Source of the DNA: Paenibacillus_AB hodogayensis
Lineage (GTDB): Bacteria; Bacillota; Bacilli; Paenibacillales; NBRC-103111
NCBI RefSeq assembly: GCF_039536325.1
Contig: NZ_BAAAYO010000010.1
Coordinates: 62,001 to 126,000, forward strand
Length of the DNA stretch: 64,000 bases
Direction: 5' to 3'
Shown here: positions 1 through 8,257 of the stretch, piece by piece
How the letters are laid out: every line of letters begins with the position of its first letter
Position numbering within the stretch: position 1 is the stretch's first letter
Made by a program: the position numbers and the translations under genes
The notes under the pieces: generated by a model
The model's database searches: none
Seen by the model: the letters and a program-made list of their open reading frames with translations, nothing else
What the model was told of the DNA's origin: nothing

Positions 1-748
1 CTCCGTGCGTCTTCGCGCCTTTTGCTTCCGCCTCCCGCAGCAGCCGCGTGACGAGCGGGTTGTATACAATATCGCTAACCGTCAGCCCTTCGTGAAACCA
101 GGACGTGTCGATCAGTACCTCGTCCACTTTCGGGTGCATCCCGACCTCCGTGTTGTGCACGATCAGATCGATCTCGTCCCGCACGTCCGCTATCGCTTCA
201 TAGCTCATGCCTTCGGCGGGGGCAAAGGGCCGGATTGCTTCGGCCAGCTCCTCGGCCTTGGATACGGTCCGATTGGCGATGCGAACCGACGCAGCCCCTT
301 CCTTGGCCAGCGCATAGGCGACGCCGCGCGCGGCTCCCCCCGCTCCGAGCATCAGCACCTTTTTGCCGGCTACGGCAAAACCGGCTTCTTCCTTTAAAGA
401 GCGCACGTAGCCGATGCCGTCGGTGTTGAAGCCGGTTAGCTTGCCGTCATCGTTCACGATCGTATTGACCGCGCCGATCGCCCGGGCGTCCTCGTGGATA
501 TCGTCCAAATAATCCATCACTTCCAGCTTGTGCGGAATCGTCACGTTCACCCCGCGAAACTGCATGGCGCGAATGCCCGCCACCGCATCCTTCAACTGCC
601 CCGGCTTAATATGAAAGGCGGCATAAGCCGCGTTCAGTCCCAGCTCGCGAAAAGCCCGATTGTGCATGACCGGCGACTTGGAATGTTTGATCGGGTCGCC
701 GAATACGCCATGCATGACCGTTCCCGTATCCATCTGCCATTGCTTCAT
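1..748 (-). CDS. aroE: Shikimate dehydrogenase AroE (C-terminus cut by window edge)
   Basis: This enzyme reduces 3-dehydroshikimate to shikimate with NADPH in chorismate and aromatic amino-acid synthesis, in the cytosol. The protein opens MKQWQMDTGTVMHGVFGDP and continues with the substrate-binding stretch IKHSKSPVMHN, then NVTIPHK with the catalytic Lys, NTDGIGY, and the nucleotide-binding GAGGAARG loop, in the usual family order. About 249 residues are visible, and the reading frame runs off the left edge before its stop. The ATG at 748 follows GGGGAGAG. It lies 37 bp after yqeH on the same strand, so it is probably the third gene of a yqeG-yqeH-aroE operon, the order known from Bacillus. 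The identification is secure; only the C-terminus is missing. Confidence 0.95.
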   Translation of the reverse strand, partial: MKQWQMDTGTVMHGVFGDPIKHSKSPVMHNRAFRELGLNAAYAAFHIKPGQLKDAVAGIRAMQFRGVNVTIPHKLEVMDYLDDIHEDARAIGAVNTIVNDDGKLTGFNTDGIGYVRSLKEEAGFAVAGKKVLMLGAGGAARGVAYALAKEGAASVRIANRTVSKAEELAEAIRPFAPAEGMSYEAIADVRDEIDLIVHNTEVGMHPKVDEVLIDTSWFHEGLTVSDIVYNPLVTRLLREAEAKGAKTHG

Positions 749-785
749 ACCGCTTGCTCTCCCCGTTCCCGTTATGCGTTGCCGG

Positions 786-1901
786 TCATATCAATGAATC
801 CCGCACGGCCACCTTGACGCCCTTCGGCGCGTGGATGACGATTTGCGCGCCGGCGTCGCTGTTGACCGCAATCCAGCCGAGGCCGGAGATCAGCACGTCA
901 CTCTGGGCACCTTTGCGGATGCGGAACGAATGCTTGACGAGCGGCGGGAGGTTATCCAGATTTTCCTTGGAAGGCGGCGCGAGCATGACTCCCTTATGCT
1001 CCTCGTACAGCTCGTCCGCGCGCTCCAGCTTCGTCCGGTGAATCGGCATCGCATTGGACACGTAGCACGTGAACGACTGGCGAGCCCCCTGCACAAAATC
1101 GAACCGGACCATGGCGCCAAAAAACAGCGACTGCTCCTCGTTCAATTGAAACACCGACGGTTTGATCGGCTTGTCCGGCAGCACGGTTTGCAGATCGCGC
1201 TTGTTGACCAGCTCGGTCAGCCGGTGCGTGTAGACGATTCCCGGCGTGTCGATAATGTCGCGTCCGTCGTCAAGCGGTATTTGCACGAGATCGAGCGTCG
1301 TGCCCGGAAAAGGCGACGTCGTCAATTCCGCCTCCAGATCGCTGTAGTCGCGAATGAGCCGGTTGATGAGCGTCGACTTGCCGACATTCGTCGCGCCGAC
1401 CACATAGACATCCTTCTTGCCGCGATGGCGGGCGATCGCTTCGACGACGCGGTCGAAGCCGATATTTTTTTTGGCGCTGCACAGCACGACCTCGGAGGTG
1501 CGCACCCCGTGATCCTTCGCTTGCTTCTGCACCCAGTTCAGGATGCGGTTGACATTGATCGCCTTTGGCAGCAGATCGACTTTGTTGACGACCAGCAGGA
1601 CCGGATTTTGCCCCACAAACCGATGCAGCCCGGCAATCAGGCTGCCTTCAAAATCGAACAGGTCGACGATATGGACGACAAGCGCTTCCTTGCCGCCGAT
1701 TCCGCTCAAAATTTTGAGAAAATCGTCCTGATTCGGAGTGACGCTGGATATTTCATTGTAATTCTTGATCCGGAAGCAGCGCTGGCACAGCAGCGGATCT
1801 TTGTTCAACGCCGCCGCGGGAGCATAGCCCAGCTTCTCGGGCGATTCCGTCTGAATCGCCACGCCGCATCCGGAGCAACGAAGATCGTTAACGTTTGTCA
1901 T
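786..1901 (-). CDS. yqeH: Ribosome-biogenesis GTPase YqeH
   Basis: A circularly permuted GTPase of 371 residues needed for 30S subunit assembly in Bacillus. An N-terminal zinc-finger-like pair is visible at C9/C12 and C39/C42. The GTPase motifs occur in permuted order: G4 NKVD at 106-109, G5 SAKK at 142-145, then the P-loop GATNVGKST at 169-177, FPGTT at about 198-202, and G3 DTPG at 218-221. The C-terminal third is the RNA/protein-binding part typical of YqeH. Its start overlaps the end of yqeG by 14 bp, which indicates translational coupling. Length and motif order match the family fully. Confidence 0.96.
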   Translation of the reverse strand: MTNVNDLRCSGCGVAIQTESPEKLGYAPAAALNKDPLLCQRCFRIKNYNEISSVTPNQDDFLKILSGIGGKEALVVHIVDLFDFEGSLIAGLHRFVGQNPVLLVVNKVDLLPKAINVNRILNWVQKQAKDHGVRTSEVVLCSAKKNIGFDRVVEAIARHRGKKDVYVVGATNVGKSTLINRLIRDYSDLEAELTTSPFPGTTLDLVQIPLDDGRDIIDTPGIVYTHRLTELVNKRDLQTVLPDKPIKPSVFQLNEEQSLFFGAMVRFDFVQGARQSFTCYVSNAMPIHRTKLERADELYEEHKGVMLAPPSKENLDNLPPLVKHSFRIRKGAQSDVLISGLGWIAVNSDAGAQIVIHAPKGVKVAVRDSLI

Positions 1902-2424
1902 GCTGCGAGTCCTCCCCTTGCATCAAACCTTTGCGTTTCATCCAGGAAATAGCCGCCTTCTCGACCCGCCGGTTGACTTTTGTAAAAAAGCCTTCGTCGG
2001 CGGGAGCGATCGGCGTAACCAGGATCGTGTACAAGCCGAGACGATTGCCGCCCAGGACGTCCGTCAGCATCTGGTCGCCGATGACGACTGTCTGTTCGGG
2101 GGCCAGCTCCATGATGCCGAGCGCCCGGCGGAATGCCGTGTTCCCGGGCTTCTTCGCCCGGAATATGTAAGGAATCGAGAGCGGGTCGGAGAACCGGGAC
2201 ACGCGCAGCCTGTTGTTGTTGGAGACGATGACGACTTTGAAGCCCATCGTTTTCAACGCTTCCAGCCAGACGAGCAGCTCCGGCGTCGCTTCCGGATGCT
2301 TCGCTCCGACAAGCGTGTTGTCCAGATCTGTAATGATGCCCCGAACCCCTGCGCTCCATAATGCCTGAACGTCGATTTCATAAATCGAGCGGACGTTTTT
2401 TTGCGGAATCAATTTTTTCAGCAA
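1888..2424 (-). CDS. yqeG: YqeG family HAD phosphatase (subclass IIIA)
   Basis: A small HAD-superfamily phosphatase of about 178 residues, found upstream of yqeH in many Bacillota. The nucleophile motif DLDNTLVG has its aspartates at about 33 and 35. VIVSNNN follows as motif II, and the lysine and acidic motifs appear in RAKKPG and VVIGDQMLTD. I place the start at a TTG (2424), because AAAGGAG lies 11 nt upstream and the protein then begins M-L-K-K-L-I-P like its relatives. An in-frame ATG at 2511 would add 29 residues of unconvincing sequence. The substrate is unknown; the tie to YqeH suggests a role in ribosome or nucleotide metabolism, which is inference. Confidence 0.9.
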   Translation of the reverse strand: MLKKLIPQKNVRSIYEIDVQALWSAGVRGIITDLDNTLVGAKHPEATPELLVWLEALKTMGFKVVIVSNNNRLRVSRFSDPLSIPYIFRAKKPGNTAFRRALGIMELAPEQTVVIGDQMLTDVLGGNRLGLYTILVTPIAPADEGFFTKVNRRVEKAAISWMKRKGLMQGEDSQHDKR

Positions 2425-2652
2425 ACGCCATTCATGCTCCTTTGCATCCTTATATATACGACAAACTATACCATAGATGCTCATACCCTGCAAAAGAGAT
2501 TCCAAGGCCATCGCTTCGCGGCGTGGACGAGTCGAGCGCGATTAGCCCGCATTATTTCCCGCGCAATGTCCGATGCGGATGTTTGGCTTCCAGAGAGCTG
2601 CATGATTTAATTCCAATCTGGATACCTTAAGGAAGAAATGGAGGCGATCCTG

Positions 2653-2814
2653 TTGAACAAAGGCCAACAAATAGCAAAGCTTCAGCAATTGGCGGAAAGT
2701 AAAATCGCAATTGAGGCTGTTGAAAATAAGCAAGCTTATGCATCCAGCCGGGTAGAGGAACAAAACTTCCCGGAAGCGCCGGATCAAGAACAACAAGAAC
2801 AAGACGAGCAATAA
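2653..2814 (+). CDS. Small acidic, glutamine-rich hypothetical protein (53 aa)
   Basis: A short ORF on the opposite strand from its neighbours. It starts at TTG 2653, 8 nt after a clear GGAGG; an in-frame ATG at 2638 overlaps that site and is less likely. The product begins MNKGQQIAKLQQLAESK and is predicted helical. It ends in a Glu/Gln-rich tail (DQEQQEQDEQ). It is followed by the strong hairpin at 2845-2891. I recognise no family. The good ribosome site and terminator favour a real gene; no similarity search was possible. Confidence 0.5.
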   Translation: MNKGQQIAKLQQLAESKIAIEAVENKQAYASSRVEEQNFPEAPDQEQQEQDEQ

Positions 2815-2844
2815 TCTTGTCATGGAAACCCTATCAGGTAAAAG

Positions 2845-2891
2845 AGAAGCAGAGGGCTTGTGCCGCCAAAGGCGCAATTCCCTCCGCTTCT
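2845..2891. terminator. Bidirectional hairpin terminator
   Basis: Long imperfect stem: AGAAGC.GAGGG on the left pairs with CCCTC.GCTTCT on the right, with an inner TTGTGCC/GGCGCAA stem around GCCAAA. It lies between the convergent small ORF (plus) and the DinB-like gene (minus). Confidence 0.7.
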
Positions 2892-2904
2892 TATTCGCGC
2901 TTGT

Positions 2905-3378
2905 CTAGATCGATGTGGACTTGTAGTTCTCTTTTAGAAGCTGCTTGGCGATGTAAAAGATTTGTCCCATATGTTCCGAATAGTGTGCCGCGCATTGATG
3001 CAGCGTGTCCAAATTCGTTTTTTCGTGGCTTCTGACCTTCTGTTTTTGCTCCAGTACCTCATCCGTAATGCGAGAGAGAATATCGATGACCTGCTGAAAT
3101 CTGGTTTGAACAATGGTTTCCAGCTCGGCTTTCGGGACGAACGACTGTTTCAGTTCTTCTTCGCGATCTCTACTTATTTCTTCATGAAGAATGCCTTTCA
3201 GAATTCTCTCCTTCAGGTTTCCTTCGATATGCCTGATTAAGGTAGAGATGCTCAGACTCTCCGGATCGGGGCGCCAATTGACTTGTTCGTCATCAAGCTG
3301 TTGCAAAGCTTGAAGGGTCCGCCTTTGCAATTCTTCAAACTTACGGATCAACCAGTCTCTGTTAAAATCATACGTCAT
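2905..3378 (-). CDS. DinB-like / DUF1572 family protein
   Basis: A protein of 157 residues beginning MTYDFNRDWLIRKFEEL, with the four-helix layout of the DinB/YfiT-like superfamily. The sequence INTNWRPDPES-like segment appears here as VNWRPDPESLSISTLIRHI, with a conserved His, and a later HQCAAHYSEHMGQI motif supplies further His residues. Together these form the usual metal-binding triad of the fold. DUF1572 members are thought to be metal-dependent bacillithiol-type transferases or hydrolases; the substrate here is unknown. The ATG at 3378 is chosen because GAGGAGG lies 7 nt upstream. In-frame codons reach further upstream to 3519 without a credible ribosome site. Confidence 0.8.
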   Translation of the reverse strand: MTYDFNRDWLIRKFEELQRRTLQALQQLDDEQVNWRPDPESLSISTLIRHIEGNLKERILKGILHEEISRDREEELKQSFVPKAELETIVQTRFQQVIDILSRITDEVLEQKQKVRSHEKTNLDTLHQCAAHYSEHMGQIFYIAKQLLKENYKSTSI

Positions 3379-3505
3379 CGCCATTCCTCCTCTATATCGT
3401 ATAGCCGTGATCCTGCTTTCATACAACGACCAGAGACGCTTCCAAACCCGTCCGAACGGGCCTGAAAACGTCTCTTCCGTCATCATTACATTGCAACCCG
3501 AGACG

Positions 3506-5755
3506 TTACATCTCTTCACGCAGCTTGCTGACGGTGCGCGCGATCGACGACAATTCGTCTTCGGTAATGCGCGCGTCGCTGTATTTGGCCTTCTCGAACA
3601 AGAACAGCAGCGATTCGAGATCCTTTTGCAGCCACTTGTCCTTGCTCATCCAGCGCTGGGCGGTCTCGCGCGCAGTCTCGTGCTCCGAGCGAGCATAGCC
3701 TTTGCGCTTGGCAAAGCGCAGCAGCCGCTCGAATTCGAGCACCGCCTTCTGGTTGGCATCGAGTTGCCGGCCGACCGGAACGAGCATACGCAGTCCGCGA
3801 AGGCTGCGGCGGTTCACCCAAAGGAACATGCCAGCGATGGCGGCGGCAACCGCCCCCGCTCCCCATCCTACGGCTTTCGGTACCGCTACGCCCGTATCCT
3901 CTGCAGGCACGGTCGACTCGTCGGTCGTCGCAGGCAGCGGCTCCACATTCAATTCCTCTTGAGGAACGAACGTCGGCAGCGCAAAGCCGGCGGTCGGCTC
4001 GAACGGAATCCAGCCGTAGCCGGGGAAGTAAATTTCCACCCACGAATGCGCGTCGGAATTGCGCACGGTGTAGTCTCCAGAGCCGTCCGGGTTGAGCATC
4101 TCTTCGGGGAAATTCATCATTTCTTCCATCATCGCGCTTGCTCCCGGCGTATAGCCCTTCACCCAGCGGGCGGGGATGCCAAGCGAGCGCGCCATAACGG
4201 CCATCGACGTCGAATAGTAGTCGCAATAGCCTTCTTTGATCTCGAACAAGAAGCGGTCGACGAAGTCGCGGCTTTTACCCTTGCTCAAATCCGGCGTATT
4301 CGTATACGAAAACGTGGTGCTCATATAACGCTCCAGCAGCTTCACCTTGTCGTACATATTCGTGCCGGAAGCCGTCACCTGTACGGCAAGCTCCTTGACG
4401 CGATTCGGAAGCGTCTCGGGAAGGAACAAATAATCTTCCAGTCCCGCGCGCGTCGGCAGCTCCGACGGCACTTTGCGCAGCTCCGCCTCATCCACGACCG
4501 GCACTTCGGAGGTAAGCGTGTACGATTGCGGATAAGCCTGACGTCCGGTTCCCGTCCACCGCAGCTCGCCGAGCCGGGACGACCATTGCAGCGGGGCCAG
4601 GCTTGCGGCCGCTCCGCCGATCGAGATGCTCTGCACCTTGCTGACCGGATACGCGCCGAACAATACCGGGTAATCCGGAACCGTCTCGCCAAGCACCGTG
4701 ACCGTCTGCGTCACCTCGACCGTCTTGCCCAAAGACGGAGCAAGACGAGGGTCCTGCGGCAGCGGCGTGTCGGCGGCAACCCCGACCAGCGGCGTCTTTC
4801 TCTCCACGTCGCTCATAATCCAGCCTTTGCCCGTGTAGAGCGACCGCGTCTCGCCCCTCCAATAACTGCGGTGCGAGGTAGAGACCGACATGACCGGGGT
4901 ATAGTCGAACGAGAATTCGCCGCCGAGCGACGAGTCGTTCCGGCTGTAACCGGACGAGGAGTCGCCGCTCAGCACGGAGGTCGTGCCGAAGCCTTTATTG
5001 AAAAACGTTATTTGTTCGCCGCGGATATTTTTCCACAACGTATACGGATCGGTAACGAGCGCTCTTACGTCGGGAGCGAGCGTCCCGAGAAAGACGACAA
5101 GCGACACCAGAAACACGATCGGCAAAGAAATGTTCAACGGGTAGTCGGATAAATTCGACCAGCCGACCGGGTTTCGTTTCTTCAGCCCGGCGAAATGGCG
5201 GATAACGAGCAGGAACAGCCCGCAGAAAATCAGCATCGCCACCTGCAGCCACAAGACGACAAAGCTGAACGAATCGCGGAAGGCGAGCGCCCCTACCGAT
5301 ACGACCAAAATGACCATAATCCGCCATTTGACCTTCATCGCCCACAAGGCGAAAAGCGATACCAGCCAAGCCGTCAAGGAAAACCAGACAAACGGTGCGA
5401 GCTGTATAAAATTGTCGCGAAACAGCCCTCCGACATCATTCCAAAAAGCGCCCCATTCGCGAATCGAATGGAAGGAACGACCGACCGGCGCATAATCCAG
5501 CATCGCCCCTAGCACAAACAGCACGCCCGCGGCCTGCAGAAGCCGTCTCCAGACCCAATGCAGCCGGGGGAAAAGCTCCACGACGAAGACGACGAGCAGC
5601 GTGAGCTTGACGATCGTTACCGTCTCCGCCAGCCACACCTGATCTTCCTTTGCAATCCACTGCACGAACTGTAGCAAGAACAGGCCGGTAAAAATCGCGG
5701 TCAGCTGTTCGGGCCAATCTTGCAGCAGCCAACGTCTCCACAAACGCTCCTTCAT
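3506..5755 (-). CDS. TgpA-like membrane transglutaminase (DUF3488-transglutaminase-DUF4129)
   Basis: A 749-residue membrane protein. The first ~210 residues hold about six hydrophobic segments. A large outside region contains a transglutaminase-like core with a catalytic Cys in EGYCDYYSTS (about residue 515), His in DAHSWVEIY, and the conserved GYGWIPFEPTAG. One more membrane span lies in GAGAVAAAIAGMFLWV, followed by a cytoplasmic DUF4129-like helical tail. The start overlaps the stop region of the DUF58 gene and follows GGAGGG. MoxR-DUF58-transglutaminase operons are widespread and poorly understood; MoxR ATPases act as chaperones for metal insertion or complex assembly. A role in envelope protein modification is inferred. 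Confidence 0.92.
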   Translation of the reverse strand: MKERLWRRWLLQDWPEQLTAIFTGLFLLQFVQWIAKEDQVWLAETVTIVKLTLLVVFVVELFPRLHWVWRRLLQAAGVLFVLGAMLDYAPVGRSFHSIREWGAFWNDVGGLFRDNFIQLAPFVWFSLTAWLVSLFALWAMKVKWRIMVILVVSVGALAFRDSFSFVVLWLQVAMLIFCGLFLLVIRHFAGLKKRNPVGWSNLSDYPLNISLPIVFLVSLVVFLGTLAPDVRALVTDPYTLWKNIRGEQITFFNKGFGTTSVLSGDSSSGYSRNDSSLGGEFSFDYTPVMSVSTSHRSYWRGETRSLYTGKGWIMSDVERKTPLVGVAADTPLPQDPRLAPSLGKTVEVTQTVTVLGETVPDYPVLFGAYPVSKVQSISIGGAAASLAPLQWSSRLGELRWTGTGRQAYPQSYTLTSEVPVVDEAELRKVPSELPTRAGLEDYLFLPETLPNRVKELAVQVTASGTNMYDKVKLLERYMSTTFSYTNTPDLSKGKSRDFVDRFLFEIKEGYCDYYSTSMAVMARSLGIPARWVKGYTPGASAMMEEMMNFPEEMLNPDGSGDYTVRNSDAHSWVEIYFPGYGWIPFEPTAGFALPTFVPQEELNVEPLPATTDESTVPAEDTGVAVPKAVGWGAGAVAAAIAGMFLWVNRRSLRGLRMLVPVGRQLDANQKAVLEFERLLRFAKRKGYARSEHETARETAQRWMSKDKWLQKDLESLLFLFEKAKYSDARITEDELSSIARTVSKLREEM

Positions 5756-5756
5756 C

Positions 5757-6980
5757 TTATGATCGCCCTCCTAACGAAAGCGCCAAATCGTCAAGCGAGG
5801 CAATCGCATAGCCCATAGTTCCCGTAGCTTTCATGTGCAGCTTCCAGCGATCCTGCTCGGCAGCGGGAACGTCGCTGCACACCCAGATGTGACAAGGGTT
5901 CATCTGCCGCTGCTCGATCCAGCCAAGCGCCGGAGCCATCGCTTCCCCGTGCTGGGGCGAGATGACGGTGAAGAAGACGCCTGGCATAAAGAGGCGTGAA
6001 CGGTCCTTCAGCACGTCAAGCAGCGCATACGGCCCGTCGGGCTCCACATCGATCAGATGATTGACGATCAGCTTCTGATGGCTGGCGCTAAGCCGCGGCT
6101 CGAAATAAGTCGAATCCTTGCCTACCGACAAAAGTCCCAGCGCCAGATCGCGACTGCTTGCGTAATCGATGAGCGAAGCCGCAATCGACACGGCCAGCTC
6201 GAAATGCTCCTTGTTTTTGTAGGAGCGCATATTGCGATCGAGCAAAATAACCGTCTTCGGCAGCGATTCCCGCTCGAATTCCTTTGACTTCCATGTGCCG
6301 GTCTTGGCGGTGGCGTTCCAGTGAATACGGGACAAGCGATCTCCGTAAATGTACTCGCGTACTCCGTTGATCTGCGTCGTCTCCCGGTGCGAACGGGTCG
6401 TCGCGGAGTGGTGGTGCATGCCGCGGAACAGCTGGTGCAGCTGCTTCCAATCGCGGATGTGAACCTTTTGCGGCAGCACGCCGAACGTGTACGGCAGCTC
6501 GAGCCGTCCTCTGTGCCGGAACAGCCCGAATATGTCTTCCGTTGCACAATCCGTATTCCCGAATTCGTAAAAACCTCTGCGCAGCGGCGGGGTCCGGTAC
6601 GACACTTCCCCTCGTCTCTTCCAGTCCGGAATGAGAAACGTCTCGAACACATGCTCTTCCCCGCCCCTGCGGACAAGTCGATCTTTGACGGAGACGTACG
6701 GCACGGGCCAGAAGCCGGGAATTTGCACTTGAACTTGAACGGCCAGCGACGTTCCGGCCTCTACGACCGCCTCATGCTCGGCATTGAGCAGCGTCCGTCC
6801 GCCCGTCGTCTTGGAGATGCCGCTCCAGCGGCTTAAAGCCAAATACAGGCACAAAACGGCTACGATGATAAAAACCATAAAGGCGAGCTTGCCGCCCTGA
6901 AACAACAGGAACAGGAAGCTGAACGCGAATAATGATGCAATGCCCCAGAAGCGGGCCGAATATTTGGCGAATATGCCCAT
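5757..6980 (-). CDS. DUF58 domain protein
   Basis: A 407-residue protein with two N-terminal hydrophobic segments (roughly residues 12-48) and a soluble part. It carries the DUF58 signature around GVREYIYGDRLSRIHWNATAK and then a von Willebrand A-like fold starting at VILLDRNM. Its position between moxR (34 bp upstream) and the transglutaminase gene (directly adjacent) is the classic three-gene arrangement. DUF58 proteins are thought to be partners of MoxR AAA+ ATPases. Biochemical function is not established. Confidence 0.92.
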   Translation of the reverse strand: MGIFAKYSARFWGIASLFAFSFLFLLFQGGKLAFMVFIIVAVLCLYLALSRWSGISKTTGGRTLLNAEHEAVVEAGTSLAVQVQVQIPGFWPVPYVSVKDRLVRRGGEEHVFETFLIPDWKRRGEVSYRTPPLRRGFYEFGNTDCATEDIFGLFRHRGRLELPYTFGVLPQKVHIRDWKQLHQLFRGMHHHSATTRSHRETTQINGVREYIYGDRLSRIHWNATAKTGTWKSKEFERESLPKTVILLDRNMRSYKNKEHFELAVSIAASLIDYASSRDLALGLLSVGKDSTYFEPRLSASHQKLIVNHLIDVEPDGPYALLDVLKDRSRLFMPGVFFTVISPQHGEAMAPALGWIEQRQMNPCHIWVCSDVPAAEQDRWKLHMKATGTMGYAIASLDDLALSLGGRS

Positions 6981-7014
6981 ACGCTATGTTCACCCCGTTT
7001 CCGTGTCCCTCCCG

Positions 7015-7974
7015 TTATTTTTCGAGACGGACCGGAACACGCACTTGTTGGAAGATGGTGTGGAATACCGAATCGATGGTCAAACCTTCTATTCTTGCTT
7101 CGGAATGCAGAATCATCCGGTGCCCGAGGACGAAGGGCGCCAAATATTTAATATCGTCGGGGATCACGTAATCGCGTTCGCGCAAATAGGCAAGCGCCTT
7201 GGCGGCCTGAAGCAGCGCGATGGTCGCGCGCGGGCTGGCGCCAAGAAAGACGGAGGAATGCTCGCGGGTTTTGCGGGTAACCGTGACGACGTAATCCGCC
7301 ACCGCTTCGTCGACGTGCACGTCGCGCACGCGCCGCTGCATATCGGCGATCCGGCTCACGTCTGCAACCGGTTCCAGCCGCTCGACCGGATGGCCGCCCG
7401 CCTGGGCATAAAGCATCTTCTTCTCGGTTTCGTGATCGGGATAGCCGAGACTGAACTTCAGCATGAACCGGTCCAGCTGCGCTTCCGGCAGCACGTACGT
7501 GCCCTCGAAGTCGATCGGGTTTTGCGTCGCCAGCAGCAGAAACGGCGTCGGAAGCGGATGACAGTCGCCGTCTACGGTGACGTGATGCTCCTCCATCGCC
7601 TCGAGCAGCGCCGACTGCGTCTTGGTCGTGGCCCGGTTGATTTCGTCGGCCAGCAAAATATGGGTCATGACCGGGCCCGGCCGGAATAGAAACGTCTCCT
7701 GCTTCGGATGGTATATCGCTACACCGGTAATATCGGTCGGAAGCAGGTCGGGGTTGCATTGGATGCGGCGGAACTGACCCTGCACGGATCGGGCCAACGC
7801 TTTAATCAGAACCGTTTTGCCGGTTCCCGGTACGTCTTCGAGCAGAACGTGCCCGCCGGCAAGCGCAGCGGTCAAGAGCAATTCGACTTCAGCGGCTTTC
7901 CCCAGAATGCAGGATTCCAAATTGGCTTTCAGTTGTTTTAAAATGGACATATCTTCCATAATTAGTGCATCCAT
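7015..7974 (-). CDS. MoxR family AAA+ ATPase
   Basis: A 319-residue AAA+ ATPase of the MoxR/RavA group. Walker A is PGTGKT at 49-54, and Walker B is LLADEINRA at about 108-115, with a sensor region at LLATQNPIDFEGTY. The arginine-finger segment and the C-terminal lid (GASPRATIAL) are in the expected places. The ATG at 7974 follows GAGGAGC. It is the first gene of the moxR-DUF58-transglutaminase operon. MoxR proteins remodel client proteins, often with VWA-domain partners; here the DUF58 protein would be that partner. Confidence 0.95.
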   Translation of the reverse strand: MDALIMEDMSILKQLKANLESCILGKAAEVELLLTAALAGGHVLLEDVPGTGKTVLIKALARSVQGQFRRIQCNPDLLPTDITGVAIYHPKQETFLFRPGPVMTHILLADEINRATTKTQSALLEAMEEHHVTVDGDCHPLPTPFLLLATQNPIDFEGTYVLPEAQLDRFMLKFSLGYPDHETEKKMLYAQAGGHPVERLEPVADVSRIADMQRRVRDVHVDEAVADYVVTVTRKTREHSSVFLGASPRATIALLQAAKALAYLRERDYVIPDDIKYLAPFVLGHRMILHSEARIEGLTIDSVFHTIFQQVRVPVRLEK

Positions 7975-8212
7975 CTCGTCCTGCTCCTCTCTATGATCCG
8001 TTGTGCCGTTCCGTTGGAAAGTTTGTCTGTGCCGTTCGCGAAAATCGTTATCGCTTACGGGGTTCTGGGTGTATATCTTCTATTCTACAAGAATAAAAAA
8101 ACCTCGTATAGCCCCTCAGCATTAGAAAAAAGTAACTTTAGGCCGAAAAACGCGAATATACGTGTATACGTTTGCACCGGTAAAAAGTTTCAATATAAAT
8201 CCCGAAAATAAA

Positions 8213-8242
8213 ACCGGCCTCCCAAACGGGAAGCCGGCTTCG
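8213..8242 (-). terminator. Terminator of the LtaS-like gene
   Basis: On the minus strand, AAGCCGGCTTCCC-GTTT-GGGAGGCCGGTTTT forms a strong stem followed by T-rich sequence. It lies 16 bp beyond the stop of the sulfatase-fold gene. Confidence 0.8.
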
Positions 8243-8257
8243 AAACGAATGTCCCTA

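Noticed and set aside
3407..5152. Very long open frame on the plus strand opposite the transglutaminase gene (also 831-1952, 25982-28108 and 35943-38249)
   Set aside because: These are antisense shadows of GC-rich genes with intact motifs on the other strand; they lack ribosome sites and family features.
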